Origin: Planctomycetota bacterium
GTDB lineage: Bacteria; Planctomycetota; Phycisphaerae; UBA1845; CAIVHJ01
Direction: 5' to 3'
NCBI GenBank assembly: GCA_022573485.1
Contig: JACZTW010000264.1
Span: 1-5,258, forward strand
DNA length: 5,258 bases
A model generated the notes under the pieces. That model saw only the letters and a program-made list of their open reading frames with translations, was not told where the DNA came from and searched no databases. This document shows, piece by piece, positions 1-5,258 of this stretch. Every line of letters begins with the position of its first letter. Positions within the stretch are counted from its first letter, which is position 1. A program made the position numbers and the translations under genes.

Positions 1-431
1 CAGAGTCTAGTCATGATGAATCCTACGGTGTTATCAAAAGCAATCCCATTGATACTCCCGACCGCTCGCATACTCCCAGCAATCGATCCATCGTCCTGTA
101 TGGTACCCTCCAGAGTGAGCAGACCGCCTCCTTCAATGAAAGTACCATCGGGCAAAAGGATCGTTTGCTGGGACGTATAGGAAAAACTGACGGTATCGCC
201 CTCAATGTCCGCAGCGCTCGCGTTGCCGATAAGCACAGGCTCGATACAGCCAGCCAATTCTGACGTTACTTTACCGTTTGTAAACGTTAGGCAAGTAGGA
301 TTAGGCGAGTTGGAATACTCCAAAAGCCACGTGCCATCGATATCGAAGAATGCTCCAGGAAACTCAGCAGAGCAACCAGTCGCGGCAGCTCCTGACAGTA
401 TCACAAAGCAGGCGAATCCGACCGTTTTCAT
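1..431 (-). CDS. Putative lipoprotein, 3' end cut by the window edge
   Basis: An open frame runs from ATG at 431-429 to base 1 without a stop (143 codons seen). The protein begins MKTVGFACFVILSGAAATGC: a short charged start, a hydrophobic stretch and a lipobox-like A-T-G-C with the acceptor Cys at residue 20, so lipidation and membrane anchoring are predicted. An AGGAGA site seven bases upstream supports this start. The mature part has a GTWLLEYS motif at about residues 32-39, then alternating polar and hydrophobic residues with many Gly, Thr and Ser and almost no Lys or Arg, suggesting a small beta-sheet or lipocalin-like fold. Cys46 and Cys60 could pair as a disulfide. I do not recognise the family and assign no function. 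Base composition is visibly less GC-rich than in the DUF255 gene. The gene is probably transcribed separately from the DUF1579 gene about 320 bases upstream. Confidence 0.72.
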   Translation of the reverse strand, partial: MKTVGFACFVILSGAAATGCSAEFPGAFFDIDGTWLLEYSNSPNPTCLTFTNGKVTSELAGCIEPVLIGNASAADIEGDTVSFSYTSQQTILLPDGTFIEGGGLLTLEGTIQDDGSIAGSMRAVGSINGIAFDNTVGFIMTRL

Positions 432-749
432 GCTTGTTTCTCCTGTAACGCTTGCCACATCCTAAATCAAACTCATTTTTTATCGGCAAGAAAGCTGAGC
501 CCGCAGGCGGTAGTGGGCACGCCCCACGACAACGATGAATGGATGTATCAGCGCCTGGGTCGGTAAGGCCTACCCTACATCTCTTGAGCCATACAAGCAA
601 GCGATGTTCGGCGAGAATACGAGTCACGAGGCCAAATCGGCGGCCCGCGGGGCGAGATCACGGCCGATTCGAGCGGCTGTTCCGGCGCAGGATCGCCCTG
701 GCACATTTCCCACCTATCGAACAGGGCCCGCTGGATGTCAGCGAAGGGC
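432..749. other. Intergenic stretch without a supportable gene
   Basis: This gap separates the DUF1579 gene from the lipoprotein gene. It should hold the terminator of the first and the promoter of the second. I see no stem-loop with a T tract. On the minus strand a TAGGAT at 461-466 is a weak -10-like match for the lipoprotein gene, but no -35 element sits at a good distance. A start-less plus-strand frame ending in TAA at 564-566 reads plausibly (ending NDEWMYQRLGR). On the minus strand at about 600-749 another frame has GC-ending codons (including FADIQRALFDRWEM). Neither has a start and ribosome binding site, so both are at best gene remnants. Confidence 0.5.
439..444 (-). promoter_or_regulatory. 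Ribosome binding site of the lipoprotein gene
   Basis: AGGAGA on the minus strand, seven bases before the ATG at 431. It fixes the start of the partial lipoprotein gene, and the reading frame from that ATG immediately gives a lipoprotein signal peptide. Confidence 0.7.
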
Positions 750-1337
750 TCAGTTCGATTTCGGCTTCGTTCGCTTGTATACAGTCTCGACGGCCTTCCC
801 TTCCCGGCCGTCGGGGAGGATGTTGTACGCTGTAATCGTCAAGTGATCTTTGTCGATCAGCTCGTATTCCGTTCTCCAGCTCCACGGCGTCTGGCCAGGG
901 GCCATGCTGTATTGCCCGATCACGGAAAAGCCCTTCTCTGTCTTCTCGCCTTCGGAGAACAGGATGGCGTAGTTCATGTGGAAATCGTCGAACCAGGACA
1001 CTTGGAACTTGCTGTCGACCGCATTGAAGACCATCGTCTCCTCGCCGGTGCGGGGCTTTCCCTTCATCGTTCCTTCGTATGTATGACGCACCATACGTCC
1101 GCCGAGGATCGGCTTGATTTCGCCTTTGACGCTTGACTCGTCAGCAAGCTTGCCAGGCTCAAACCACGTGCGGCAAGTGCCTTCCCAATTTCCAATGATT
1201 GATTTGAGCAGTTGTTTTGCCTTTTCGCTCTTGTCAGCTTGACCCGGACGCTCTTTGGCAGCCTGAGCGCTTGTCACTTGCAAACCAGAGATTAAGCAAA
1301 AGCAGATTACGCAGGCGGTCAGTAGAGTCACGTGCAT
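750..1337 (-). CDS. Secreted DUF1579 family protein
   Basis: A 195-residue protein starting at ATG 1337, preceded by GGAGAAGGA about six bases upstream. Residues 1-26 form a Sec-type signal peptide (hydrophobic core LLTACVICFCLISGL, probable cleavage after TSAQA), so the mature protein is exported; there is no lipobox at the cleavage site. The rest matches the DUF1579 pattern as I know it: GNWEGTCRTWFEPGKLADES near 49-68, LGGRMVRHTYEGTMKGKP near 78-95, a VFNAVDSKFQVSWFDDFH block near 103-120, GQYSMAPGQTPWSWRTEYEL near 141-160 and PDGREGKAVETVYKR near 175-189. The family is thought to form a small beta-barrel; its substrate is unknown and no enzymatic residue is obvious. Length is typical and the gene looks intact (stop TGA at 752-750). 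A minus-strand promoter candidate lies 40-70 bases upstream, so it may be transcribed alone. Confidence 0.88.
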   Translation of the reverse strand: MHVTLLTACVICFCLISGLQVTSAQAAKERPGQADKSEKAKQLLKSIIGNWEGTCRTWFEPGKLADESSVKGEIKPILGGRMVRHTYEGTMKGKPRTGEETMVFNAVDSKFQVSWFDDFHMNYAILFSEGEKTEKGFSVIGQYSMAPGQTPWSWRTEYELIDKDHLTITAYNILPDGREGKAVETVYKRTKPKSN

Positions 1338-1377
1338 GGTTTTTCCTTCTCCAAGTAGATGAGTGGATACGTGCGGA

Positions 1378-1406
1378 ATCTTAGCAGTGCTGTGCAGAGT
1401 TTTCTA
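1378..1406 (-). promoter_or_regulatory. Candidate sigma70-type promoter of the DUF1579 gene
   Basis: On the minus strand TAAGAT (1383-1378) is a good -10 hexamer preceded directly by TGC, an extended -10. Seventeen bases further upstream is TAGAAA (1406-1401), four of six matches to TTGACA. The implied start near 1371 would leave a leader of roughly 35 bases before ATG 1337. Position and spacing are good; the -35 match is modest, and bacteria of this base composition often have degenerate promoters. Confidence 0.33.
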
Positions 1407-1478
1407 CCTCGGCGCCGGCATGATGGCACTGGCGGCGTGTCCGCAAGTGAGCTAGAATATGTTCGTTCTGCACTGGCA

Positions 1479-1506
1479 GATCCTTGACACGCTTGTGTCA
1501 AGGATC
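1479..1506. repeat. Perfect 12-bp inverted repeat with a 4-base loop
   Basis: The arms GATCCTTGACAC (1479-1490) and GTGTCAAGGATC (1495-1506) are exact reverse complements around the loop GCTT. The stem can be extended imperfectly: TGCACT at 1469-1474 can pair with AGTG(G)CA at 1507-1513 if GGCA at 1475-1478 and one G are bulged out. It lies 47 bases beyond the stop of the 1553-2245 gene and about 140 bases upstream of the DUF1579 gene. No T tract follows on either strand, so it is not a canonical intrinsic terminator. It could act as a factor-assisted terminator or mRNA 3' end stabiliser, be an extragenic palindromic repeat, or mark an element boundary. Only one copy is present here. Confidence 0.85.
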
Positions 1507-1625
1507 AGTGGCACCTCCGTGCGAGCGTCTTCGGGCGGCTATTCAACCTGATCTACAACCGCAACCTCAACAAAGCCATCCCGAACCTGACTGCCGAGAT
1601 GGAACAGCTTACAGTTCGATCTTGA
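1488..1625 (+). pseudogene. Start-less coding fragment on the plus strand
   Basis: A plus-strand frame is open from just after a TGA inside the hairpin (1485-1487) to a TGA at 1623-1625. There is no ATG, GTG or TTG with a ribosome binding site. The central part, about 1518-1608, uses C- or G-ending codons almost throughout (for example AAC CTG ATC TAC AAC CGC AAC CTC) and encodes FGRLFNLIYNRNLNKAI followed by an amphipathic LTAEMEQL. It overlaps the tail of the minus-strand gene 1553-2245, where the minus reading has unlikely codons, so the coding signal here is on the plus strand. I read it as a remnant of a larger gene moved here. The residue pattern faintly recalls a helix of the myosin motor head, which may be chance. 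Coding origin is an inference. Confidence 0.35.
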
Positions 1626-2245
1626 CGCACGCCCAGGCAGGGTGACCTGTATCCGCCGAGTGATAGCACGGCTTCCCCGCGCTTGGCGGCAAGTTTGCCA
1701 TCGGGGCTGACTGTGAATTCGTAGGCGTAGCAGGTTCGGCCACACTGCATGATGCAGCGGATCTGCCAGTTCTCCCCATCAGGCTGCTCGATCTGCAGGT
1801 GCCAGTCGATGGGCTGATGGTCCTGACCGGCCGGCGGACCGATGTATCTAATCCGATATGCACGCAGATGCGCGAAGGCCACGACACGATCCAAGGCTTC
1901 ACTGACCTCGACGACAGGCCGGGCCCGGGCTGTGATTACACCGACCGCCTTACCATCGTGTTCAACGTACGTGGGCCACTGCCCTCCAACGATCAGGGCC
2001 GCGAAGAAAAACGGCTGCCCCGCGATGGCAATCTTGCGGTTGCGGATGCTCACGCGATAGACATGCTCGCCGGCAAACAACCGTTCCAATACAGGCGACT
2101 CGATCTTCTGCAGCGATCGCAAGACATCGCCGCCAACCCGCCGTGGCCGAGCTGGTCCCGATTTGAGGGCCTGTGGAGGTGCCTCAAGCTCAAGGCCAAC
2201 TTGCAGCACCACCACAGCCAGAAATATAATCGTCGATTTTGCCAT
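1553..2245 (-). CDS. Exported protein of unknown function, C-terminus possibly altered
   Basis: The frame is also open to an ATG at 2251, but AGGAGA touches that codon, whereas the ATG at 2245 lies six bases from it and gives MAKSTIIFLAVVVLQVGLEL, a convincing Sec signal peptide with possible cleavage near ELEA (residue 22). The protein then has 230 residues. The mature part has a hydrophobic block IAIAGQPFFFAALIVGG near 73-88, a run of alternating residues from 98-136, DWHLQIEQPDGENWQIR near 147-163, three Cys at 164, 168 and 172, and FTVSPDGKLAAKRG near 177-190. I do not recognise the family. From about residue 193 codon use worsens (CTA, TCA, AGG, then TTG TTG AGG TTG CGG TTG) and the frame is antisense to a coding-like plus-strand fragment. 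Another minus frame in the same stretch ends in ACVKIEL and TAA at 1611-1609, which could be the original end after a one-base frameshift near 1660-1685. Confidence 0.62.
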   Translation of the reverse strand: MAKSTIIFLAVVVLQVGLELEAPPQALKSGPARPRRVGGDVLRSLQKIESPVLERLFAGEHVYRVSIRNRKIAIAGQPFFFAALIVGGQWPTYVEHDGKAVGVITARARPVVEVSEALDRVVAFAHLRAYRIRYIGPPAGQDHQPIDWHLQIEQPDGENWQIRCIMQCGRTCYAYEFTVSPDGKLAAKRGEAVLSLGGYRSPCLGVRQDRTVSCSISAVRFGMALLRLRL

Positions 2246-2251
2246 GATCAT

Positions 2252-2257
2252 TCTCCT
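2252..2257 (-). promoter_or_regulatory. Ribosome binding site that decides the start of the 1553-2245 gene
   Basis: AGGAGA on the minus strand directly abuts the ATG at 2251, too close to serve it, and lies six bases before the ATG at 2245, an ordinary distance. This favours 2245 as the start and removes two residues (Met-Ile) from the longest reading. Confidence 0.65.
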
Positions 2258-2385
2258 GTTAGGAGCCTTCGTGGGTCCATCTTCTTCGACGTCCCTACAT
2301 GCAGAAAGTTCCCGGAAATCATGAAGGCAGGGCCCGGAGCCACCCTACAGGTCTTCGACGATGGAGTGTCCGAATAGATCCTCCA
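2258..2385. other. Gap between the DUF255 gene and the next minus-strand gene
   Basis: About 130 bases separate the TAG of the DUF255 gene from the start of the downstream gene. There is a GC-rich patch around GGGCCC (2331-2336) but no stem-loop with a T tract and no convincing promoter. Readthrough from the DUF255 gene is therefore possible but not shown. Confidence 0.4.
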
Positions 2386-4584
2386 CTACTGCGCAGTCAG
2401 TTGTTCGGCAAGTTCGGCGGGGGTCGTGACGGGTTTTTCGCACTTGTAGTTGAGGCATACGAACGCGGTCGGCTTGCCGTCCACCAGCTTCTTGCCCTTG
2501 ATGAGCGGCGGGGCGTCCGGATGGGCGGCGTCGGCCGGGCGGGCCAGGGCGACGACCTTGTTGGGCACGTAGTTGCGGTAGACCTCGGCGACGAGGGCCT
2601 GTGTGGCGGGGTCGGCGGGGTTGCCGATGATGGCGATCTCCTTCGGCTGGGTGTGGTAGAACATCGCGGTCCACAACATGCGGCGCATGTACCCGCGCGA
2701 AATCGTCCTGCCGAGGGCCTTCATGCTGCCGGCGGCGCGCGCGCGCAGTTCGGGCTTGTTCAAATGAATCGCCAGGCGCAGCAGGTTGTGGGCCCCGGTT
2801 GAGTTGGGCGACGGCAGCGAGGCGTCACGCGGCAGCTTGGTGCGGAAAAACAGGCCCTCGCCGCCGGCGGCCGCGAAGTAGAACCCGCCGTTCGGATCTT
2901 GAAACGTCTTGATGAACGCATCGTTGAGCTGCACCGCCGCAGCCAGCCATTCGGGTTCAAAGGTGGTTTCGTAAAGCGTGATCATGGCTTCGACCACGTT
3001 GGCATAATCGGCGGCGGTGCCGTGGATGTGCGACTTGCCGGCGCGATGCACGCGGAACAGCCGCCCGTCCTTGATCATTTCCTTGCGGATGAAATTGGCC
3101 GCTTCGGCGGCGGCCAGACCGTAGCGCGGCTCATTCAAGATGCGATGCGCCCGGGCCAGGGTGGTGATCATCAGCCCGTTCCATTCTGCCAGGATCGAAT
3201 CGTCCAGCGCCGGCGGCGTGCGCTTGCTGCGGGCTCCGTTCATCTTGCTGCCCATGCTCTTCAGGCGCTCGCGCCACTGCACGGCGGTCATGCCGTGCCC
3301 ACGGGCGAAGACGGCTTCGTCCTTGGTGACGTGGAGGATGTTCCTGCCGTCGGTCCAGTTGCCCTCCGGCTTGACGTTGTAGTATTCGGAGAACAGAGCG
3401 GCATCCTCGGCGCTCAGCACAGCGTCGATTTCGCTCTTGGTCCAGACGTAAAACTTGCCTTGCTCGCCTTCGCTCTGCGAATCGCGCGAAGCATAGAAAC
3501 CGCCTTTGTCATCGCGCAGGTCGCCGAGGCAATAGTCCAGCAGGCCACGGGCGGTGCGGGCGTAAGCTTCATTCTCAGTGAGTTGATAGGCGCTCAAGTA
3601 CACGTCGGCGATCACGGCTTGGTCGTACAGCATCTTTTCGAAGCTGGGCACGAACCATTCTGGATCGGTGCTGTAATGGAACATGCCGCCGCCGACGTGG
3701 TCATAGATGCCGCCGGCAGCCATGTGCTCGAGCGTCAGTTCCACCGCGTCGATCAGCAAGTGTGAGGCCTCGTCCTCTTGAAGTGCGAACTCGCGGAGCA
3801 TCACTTCCAATGTCACGCTGGGCGGGAACTTGCCCCTTCTGCTCTTGAGGCCCCCGAACTGTTCGTCAAAACTGTCCGGCAGGCGATCGATGCGCTGGGC
3901 CATGGTCTCGCGGCTAATGACTTCGGCCGTGGGCGGGTTCGACTTGAAGCGCATCGCCTTGCTGATCAGGGCGTCGGCGTCGTTGATCACGAGCTGGCGG
4001 TTTTCCTTCCACCGCCGGGCGATATCCCGGCACGTGTTGCGGAATCCAGGCCGCCCATCGCGCGGCTCCGGCGCCATATGGGTGTCGGCGAAGAATGGTT
4101 TGCGGTCCGGCGTCATAAAGATGGTCATGGGCCAGCCGCCTCGACCCTTGGTCGCCGCGAGCGTGGCCTGCATGAAGACTTCGTCGATGTTCGGCCTCTC
4201 TTCGCGATCTACTTTGATACAAACGAAGTTGTCGTTAAGCAATTTGGCGATATCCTCGGCTTGAAACGAATCGCGGCGCATGACGTGGCACCAGTGGCAG
4301 GAGGCGTAGCCGATGCTCAAGAAGATGGGCTTGTCTTCCAGGGCCGCCTGTTGAAACGCCGCCGGCCCCCAGGGTTGCCAGTTTACGGGATCGTGCGCAT
4401 GCTGGAGCAAATGCGGACTGGTCGCATGGATGAGTTGGTTGGTGTGTTCGGGCGTCATCGCCGTCTCGTCCGCAGCCTGAGGTCCATCCGCCATCGACGC
4501 GGCGGCTGCGGCCAACAATGCCGCCAGCGCTACCGGCGCGGAACGTGTCGCATGTGCAAATGTTCTTCTGTTCATGTCGCACAT
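2386..4584 (-). CDS. DUF255/YyaL/SPATA20-type thioredoxin domain protein with Tat-like leader
   Basis: This 732-residue protein has the whole layout of the YyaL/SSP411 family. After the leader, NQLIHATSPHLLQHA (49-63) and DPVNWQPW (65-72) open the thioredoxin-like DUF255 domain. The CxxC is SCHWCH (95-100, Cys96 and Cys99), followed by IKVDREERPNID (123-134), GGWPMTIFMTPD (149-160) and KPFFADTHM (162-170). The (alpha/alpha)6 domain shows GGIYDHVGGG (291-300), FEKMLYDQA (315-323), SEGEQGKFYVW (371-381), DDSILAEWNGLMI (461-473) and DPNGGFYF (563-570). A conserved-type Cys pair, CLNYKC (710-715), lies near the end. Family function is unsettled: a redox or sugar-processing role is proposed, not proven. 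The leader MNRRTFAHA plus an Ala-rich core to about residue 33 (SMA) looks twin-arginine-type, so I infer export of a folded protein. The start at 4584 has no clear ribosome binding site; ATG at 4575, just before NRRTF, is an equal alternative. Several cavity residues deviate from the family. The gene is otherwise intact, near the usual 650-750 residues. Confidence 0.95.
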   Translation of the reverse strand: MCDMNRRTFAHATRSAPVALAALLAAAAASMADGPQAADETAMTPEHTNQLIHATSPHLLQHAHDPVNWQPWGPAAFQQAALEDKPIFLSIGYASCHWCHVMRRDSFQAEDIAKLLNDNFVCIKVDREERPNIDEVFMQATLAATKGRGGWPMTIFMTPDRKPFFADTHMAPEPRDGRPGFRNTCRDIARRWKENRQLVINDADALISKAMRFKSNPPTAEVISRETMAQRIDRLPDSFDEQFGGLKSRRGKFPPSVTLEVMLREFALQEDEASHLLIDAVELTLEHMAAGGIYDHVGGGMFHYSTDPEWFVPSFEKMLYDQAVIADVYLSAYQLTENEAYARTARGLLDYCLGDLRDDKGGFYASRDSQSEGEQGKFYVWTKSEIDAVLSAEDAALFSEYYNVKPEGNWTDGRNILHVTKDEAVFARGHGMTAVQWRERLKSMGSKMNGARSKRTPPALDDSILAEWNGLMITTLARAHRILNEPRYGLAAAEAANFIRKEMIKDGRLFRVHRAGKSHIHGTAADYANVVEAMITLYETTFEPEWLAAAVQLNDAFIKTFQDPNGGFYFAAAGGEGLFFRTKLPRDASLPSPNSTGAHNLLRLAIHLNKPELRARAAGSMKALGRTISRGYMRRMLWTAMFYHTQPKEIAIIGNPADPATQALVAEVYRNYVPNKVVALARPADAAHPDAPPLIKGKKLVDGKPTAFVCLNYKCEKPVTTPAELAEQLTAQ

Positions 4585-4741
4585 GGTACCAAAACGCCGC
4601 CATGCGGGGTAGTGATCTTGGCCGCAGAGTTGCTGCTCGATATGCTAAGGAGGAGCGGAAGAGCGCCGCGTTTCAGAGGATCCGCGACGATGAGCTTGAC
4701 CCGTTCCGCCGCGTCGGATTTCGGACTCTGATTCGGGCGGC

Positions 4742-4759
4742 GCTCGGGGAAATCCGAGC
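4742..4759. repeat. Short inverted repeat upstream of the DUF255 gene
   Basis: GCTCGG (4742-4747) and CCGAGC (4754-4759) are exact reverse complements around six bases. It sits about 160 bases upstream of the DUF255 start. Six GC-rich base pairs can occur by chance at this base composition, so a regulatory role is only possible. Confidence 0.3.
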
Positions 4760-4989
4760 CCCAAGCGGCAGCGCGGGAAACACCCTGCCGTGAGCAGACG
4801 GTACCCTTTTTCCGCAACGGTTCACGCAGCAACCTGGTGCCGGCGAGTGTTTCCAGTGATGAATCGCGCGCGCCGTAGCGGTTCTCCAGGACGGGTTACA
4901 TGGCGGGGATTCCTTGCGTTAAGCGGGCCAGCCAGAGCATTGATCTCGGCTGACACTGTGAGGCGGAGACCGGCGGCGAGCACGATGCA

Positions 4990-5005
4990 TAATTAGAATC
5001 AATTA
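4990..5005. repeat. AT-rich dyad TAATT-N6-AATTA
   Basis: A five-base inverted repeat with a six-base spacer sits in an AT-rich island of about 20 bases within GC-rich DNA, roughly midway between the two divergent genes. Such a dyad could be an operator or an UP-like promoter element. No properly spaced promoter hexamers adjoin it. Confidence 0.3.
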
Positions 5006-5096
5006 ACACACGCCCACGCGCGCCGTTCGATGAGGGACGATCGGCCCTTGCTGGAAGCCCCATGAACGAAAATGAGGCTGCTCCAATCTGAATTGC

Positions 5097-5111
5097 GAGA
5101 ATCGCATTCTC
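5097..5111. repeat. Small palindrome GAGAAT-CGC-ATTCTC
   Basis: Six-base arms at 5097-5102 and 5106-5111 are exact reverse complements around CGC. It lies about 140 bases upstream of the plus-strand gene at the right edge and about 40 bases upstream of the TAAGAT hexamer, a position that would fit an operator. The bound regulator is unknown and chance is not excluded. Confidence 0.3.
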
Positions 5112-5213
5112 AAATACCGTGGCGAACGTGCAATCGTCTCGATATCGTGGTAAGATCTTGTGCGTGAGCGAAGAGCGCGTTGGAACAACTCAATCGTAAC
5201 CACCAAATTCGAG

Positions 5214-5228
5214 TCGGCTTCAGGCCGA
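5214..5228 (+). promoter_or_regulatory. Leader hairpin directly before the ribosome binding site of the right-edge gene
   Basis: TCGGC (5214-5218) pairs with GCCGA (5224-5228) around TTCAG. An alternative outer pairing joins AATTCG (5206-5211) with CGAATT (5226-5231). Both end a few bases before the AGGAGA at 5234, so alternative folding of the leader could affect translation start. This is a structural observation only. Confidence 0.35.
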
Positions 5229-5233
5229 ATTGC

Positions 5234-5239
5234 AGGAGA
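5234..5239 (+). promoter_or_regulatory. Ribosome binding site of the right-edge gene
   Basis: AGGAGA on the plus strand, nine bases before the ATG at 5249. The same hexamer serves the lipoprotein gene and the 1553-2245 gene on the other strand, which supports it as the usual signal in this genome. Confidence 0.6.
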
Positions 5240-5248
5240 AGCACCACG

Positions 5249-5258
5249 ATGAGAACCG
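5249..5258 (+). CDS. Start of a plus-strand gene, cut by the right edge
   Basis: Only ATG AGA ACC (Met-Arg-Thr) and one more base are visible, so no product can be named. The call rests on the AGGAGA nine bases upstream and on the long gene-free leader before it. The gene would be divergent from the DUF255 gene. Confidence 0.5.

Larger units (their letters stand above)
4585..5233. other. Long stretch without a supportable gene between divergent genes
   Basis: About 650 bases lie between the start of the minus-strand DUF255 gene and the ribosome binding site of the plus-strand gene at the right edge, so it should contain the promoters of both. Open frames here lack ribosome binding sites and are rich in Arg and Ser, as expected for chance frames in GC-rich DNA. 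Visible landmarks are a hairpin at 4742-4759, an AT-rich patch at 4986-5008 and a small palindrome at 5097-5111. No -10/-35 pair is convincing; TAAGAT at 5151-5156 is a fair plus-strand -10 without a matching -35. Confidence 0.5.

Noticed and set aside
535..1136. Plus-strand frames overlapping the DUF1579 gene
   Set aside because: They overlap a recognisable minus-strand gene, lack ribosome binding sites and have low-complexity Arg/Pro-rich composition.
1479..1506. Hairpin as an intrinsic terminator
   Set aside because: Neither strand has a T tract after the stem, so it is listed as an inverted repeat instead.
2345..2400. A second minus frame past the DUF255 stop that reads VVEDLFGHSIVEDL, suggesting a frameshifted end
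   Set aside because: The DUF255 protein already ends normally for the family after the CLNYKC and PAELAEQL segment, so no frameshift is needed.
2899..4731. Long plus-strand open frames opposite the DUF255 gene (2899-3765 and 3778-4731)
   Set aside because: They are antisense shadows of a strongly conserved minus-strand gene, have no family resemblance and arise from its GC-rich third positions.
4602..4793. A 63-residue plus-strand frame, Arg-rich, in the gap upstream of the DUF255 gene
   Set aside because: There is no ribosome binding site before its ATG and no recognisable motif. An AAGGAGG-like string inside it at 4646-4652 has no start codon at a usable distance.
1..5258. CRISPR array, tRNA/rRNA, transposase, defence or toxin-antitoxin genes
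   Set aside because: Reading both strands showed no spaced direct repeats, no tRNA-like T-arm with cloverleaf and no motifs of these protein families.

Overview
The window comes from a GC-rich, Gram-negative-type bacterium. No gene here fixes the phylum. Three of the four readable proteins carry export signals (one lipoprotein, one Sec-type, one Tat-like), a fourth has a probable Sec signal peptide, and intergenic gaps are fairly long. That would suit Planctomycetota or a related environmental lineage, but this is a guess from style and not from a marker gene.

Layout, right to left, because nearly everything reads on the minus strand. The only confidently named gene is a 732-residue DUF255/YyaL/SPATA20-type protein (2386-4584, minus): a thioredoxin-like N-terminal domain with a CHWC motif followed by an (alpha/alpha)6 glycosidase/epimerase-like domain, here behind a twin-arginine-like leader. 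About 140 bases downstream is an unrecognised exported protein (1553-2245, minus) whose last ~35 codons look non-native. Next come a perfect 12-bp hairpin (1479-1506) and a plus-strand coding-looking fragment without a start (within 1488-1625). Then follows a secreted DUF1579-family protein (750-1337, minus) with a plausible promoter of its own, and finally, running off the left edge, the first 143 codons of a lipoprotein (1-431, minus) of lower GC content. On the far right, after ~660 bases without a supportable gene, a plus-strand gene begins at 5249 with a good ribosome binding site and leaves the window after three codons.

The four minus-strand genes are co-oriented, but gaps of roughly 130 to 320 bases, separate ribosome binding sites and the hairpin argue for several transcripts and not one tight operon. 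Their shared theme is export: two are small proteins that look beta-rich and lipocalin/FABP-like (DUF1579 and, by inference, the lipoprotein), and the large one is a thioredoxin-fold protein predicted to act outside the cytoplasm. No pathway link between them can be shown from sequence alone.

I found no CRISPR array, tRNA, rRNA, transposase, integrase, toxin-antitoxin pair or defence system. The points most worth a second look are the junction at about 1480-1680 (hairpin, orphan coding fragment on the opposite strand and an apparently replaced C-terminus) and the divergent residues in the otherwise conserved cavity motifs of the DUF255 protein.
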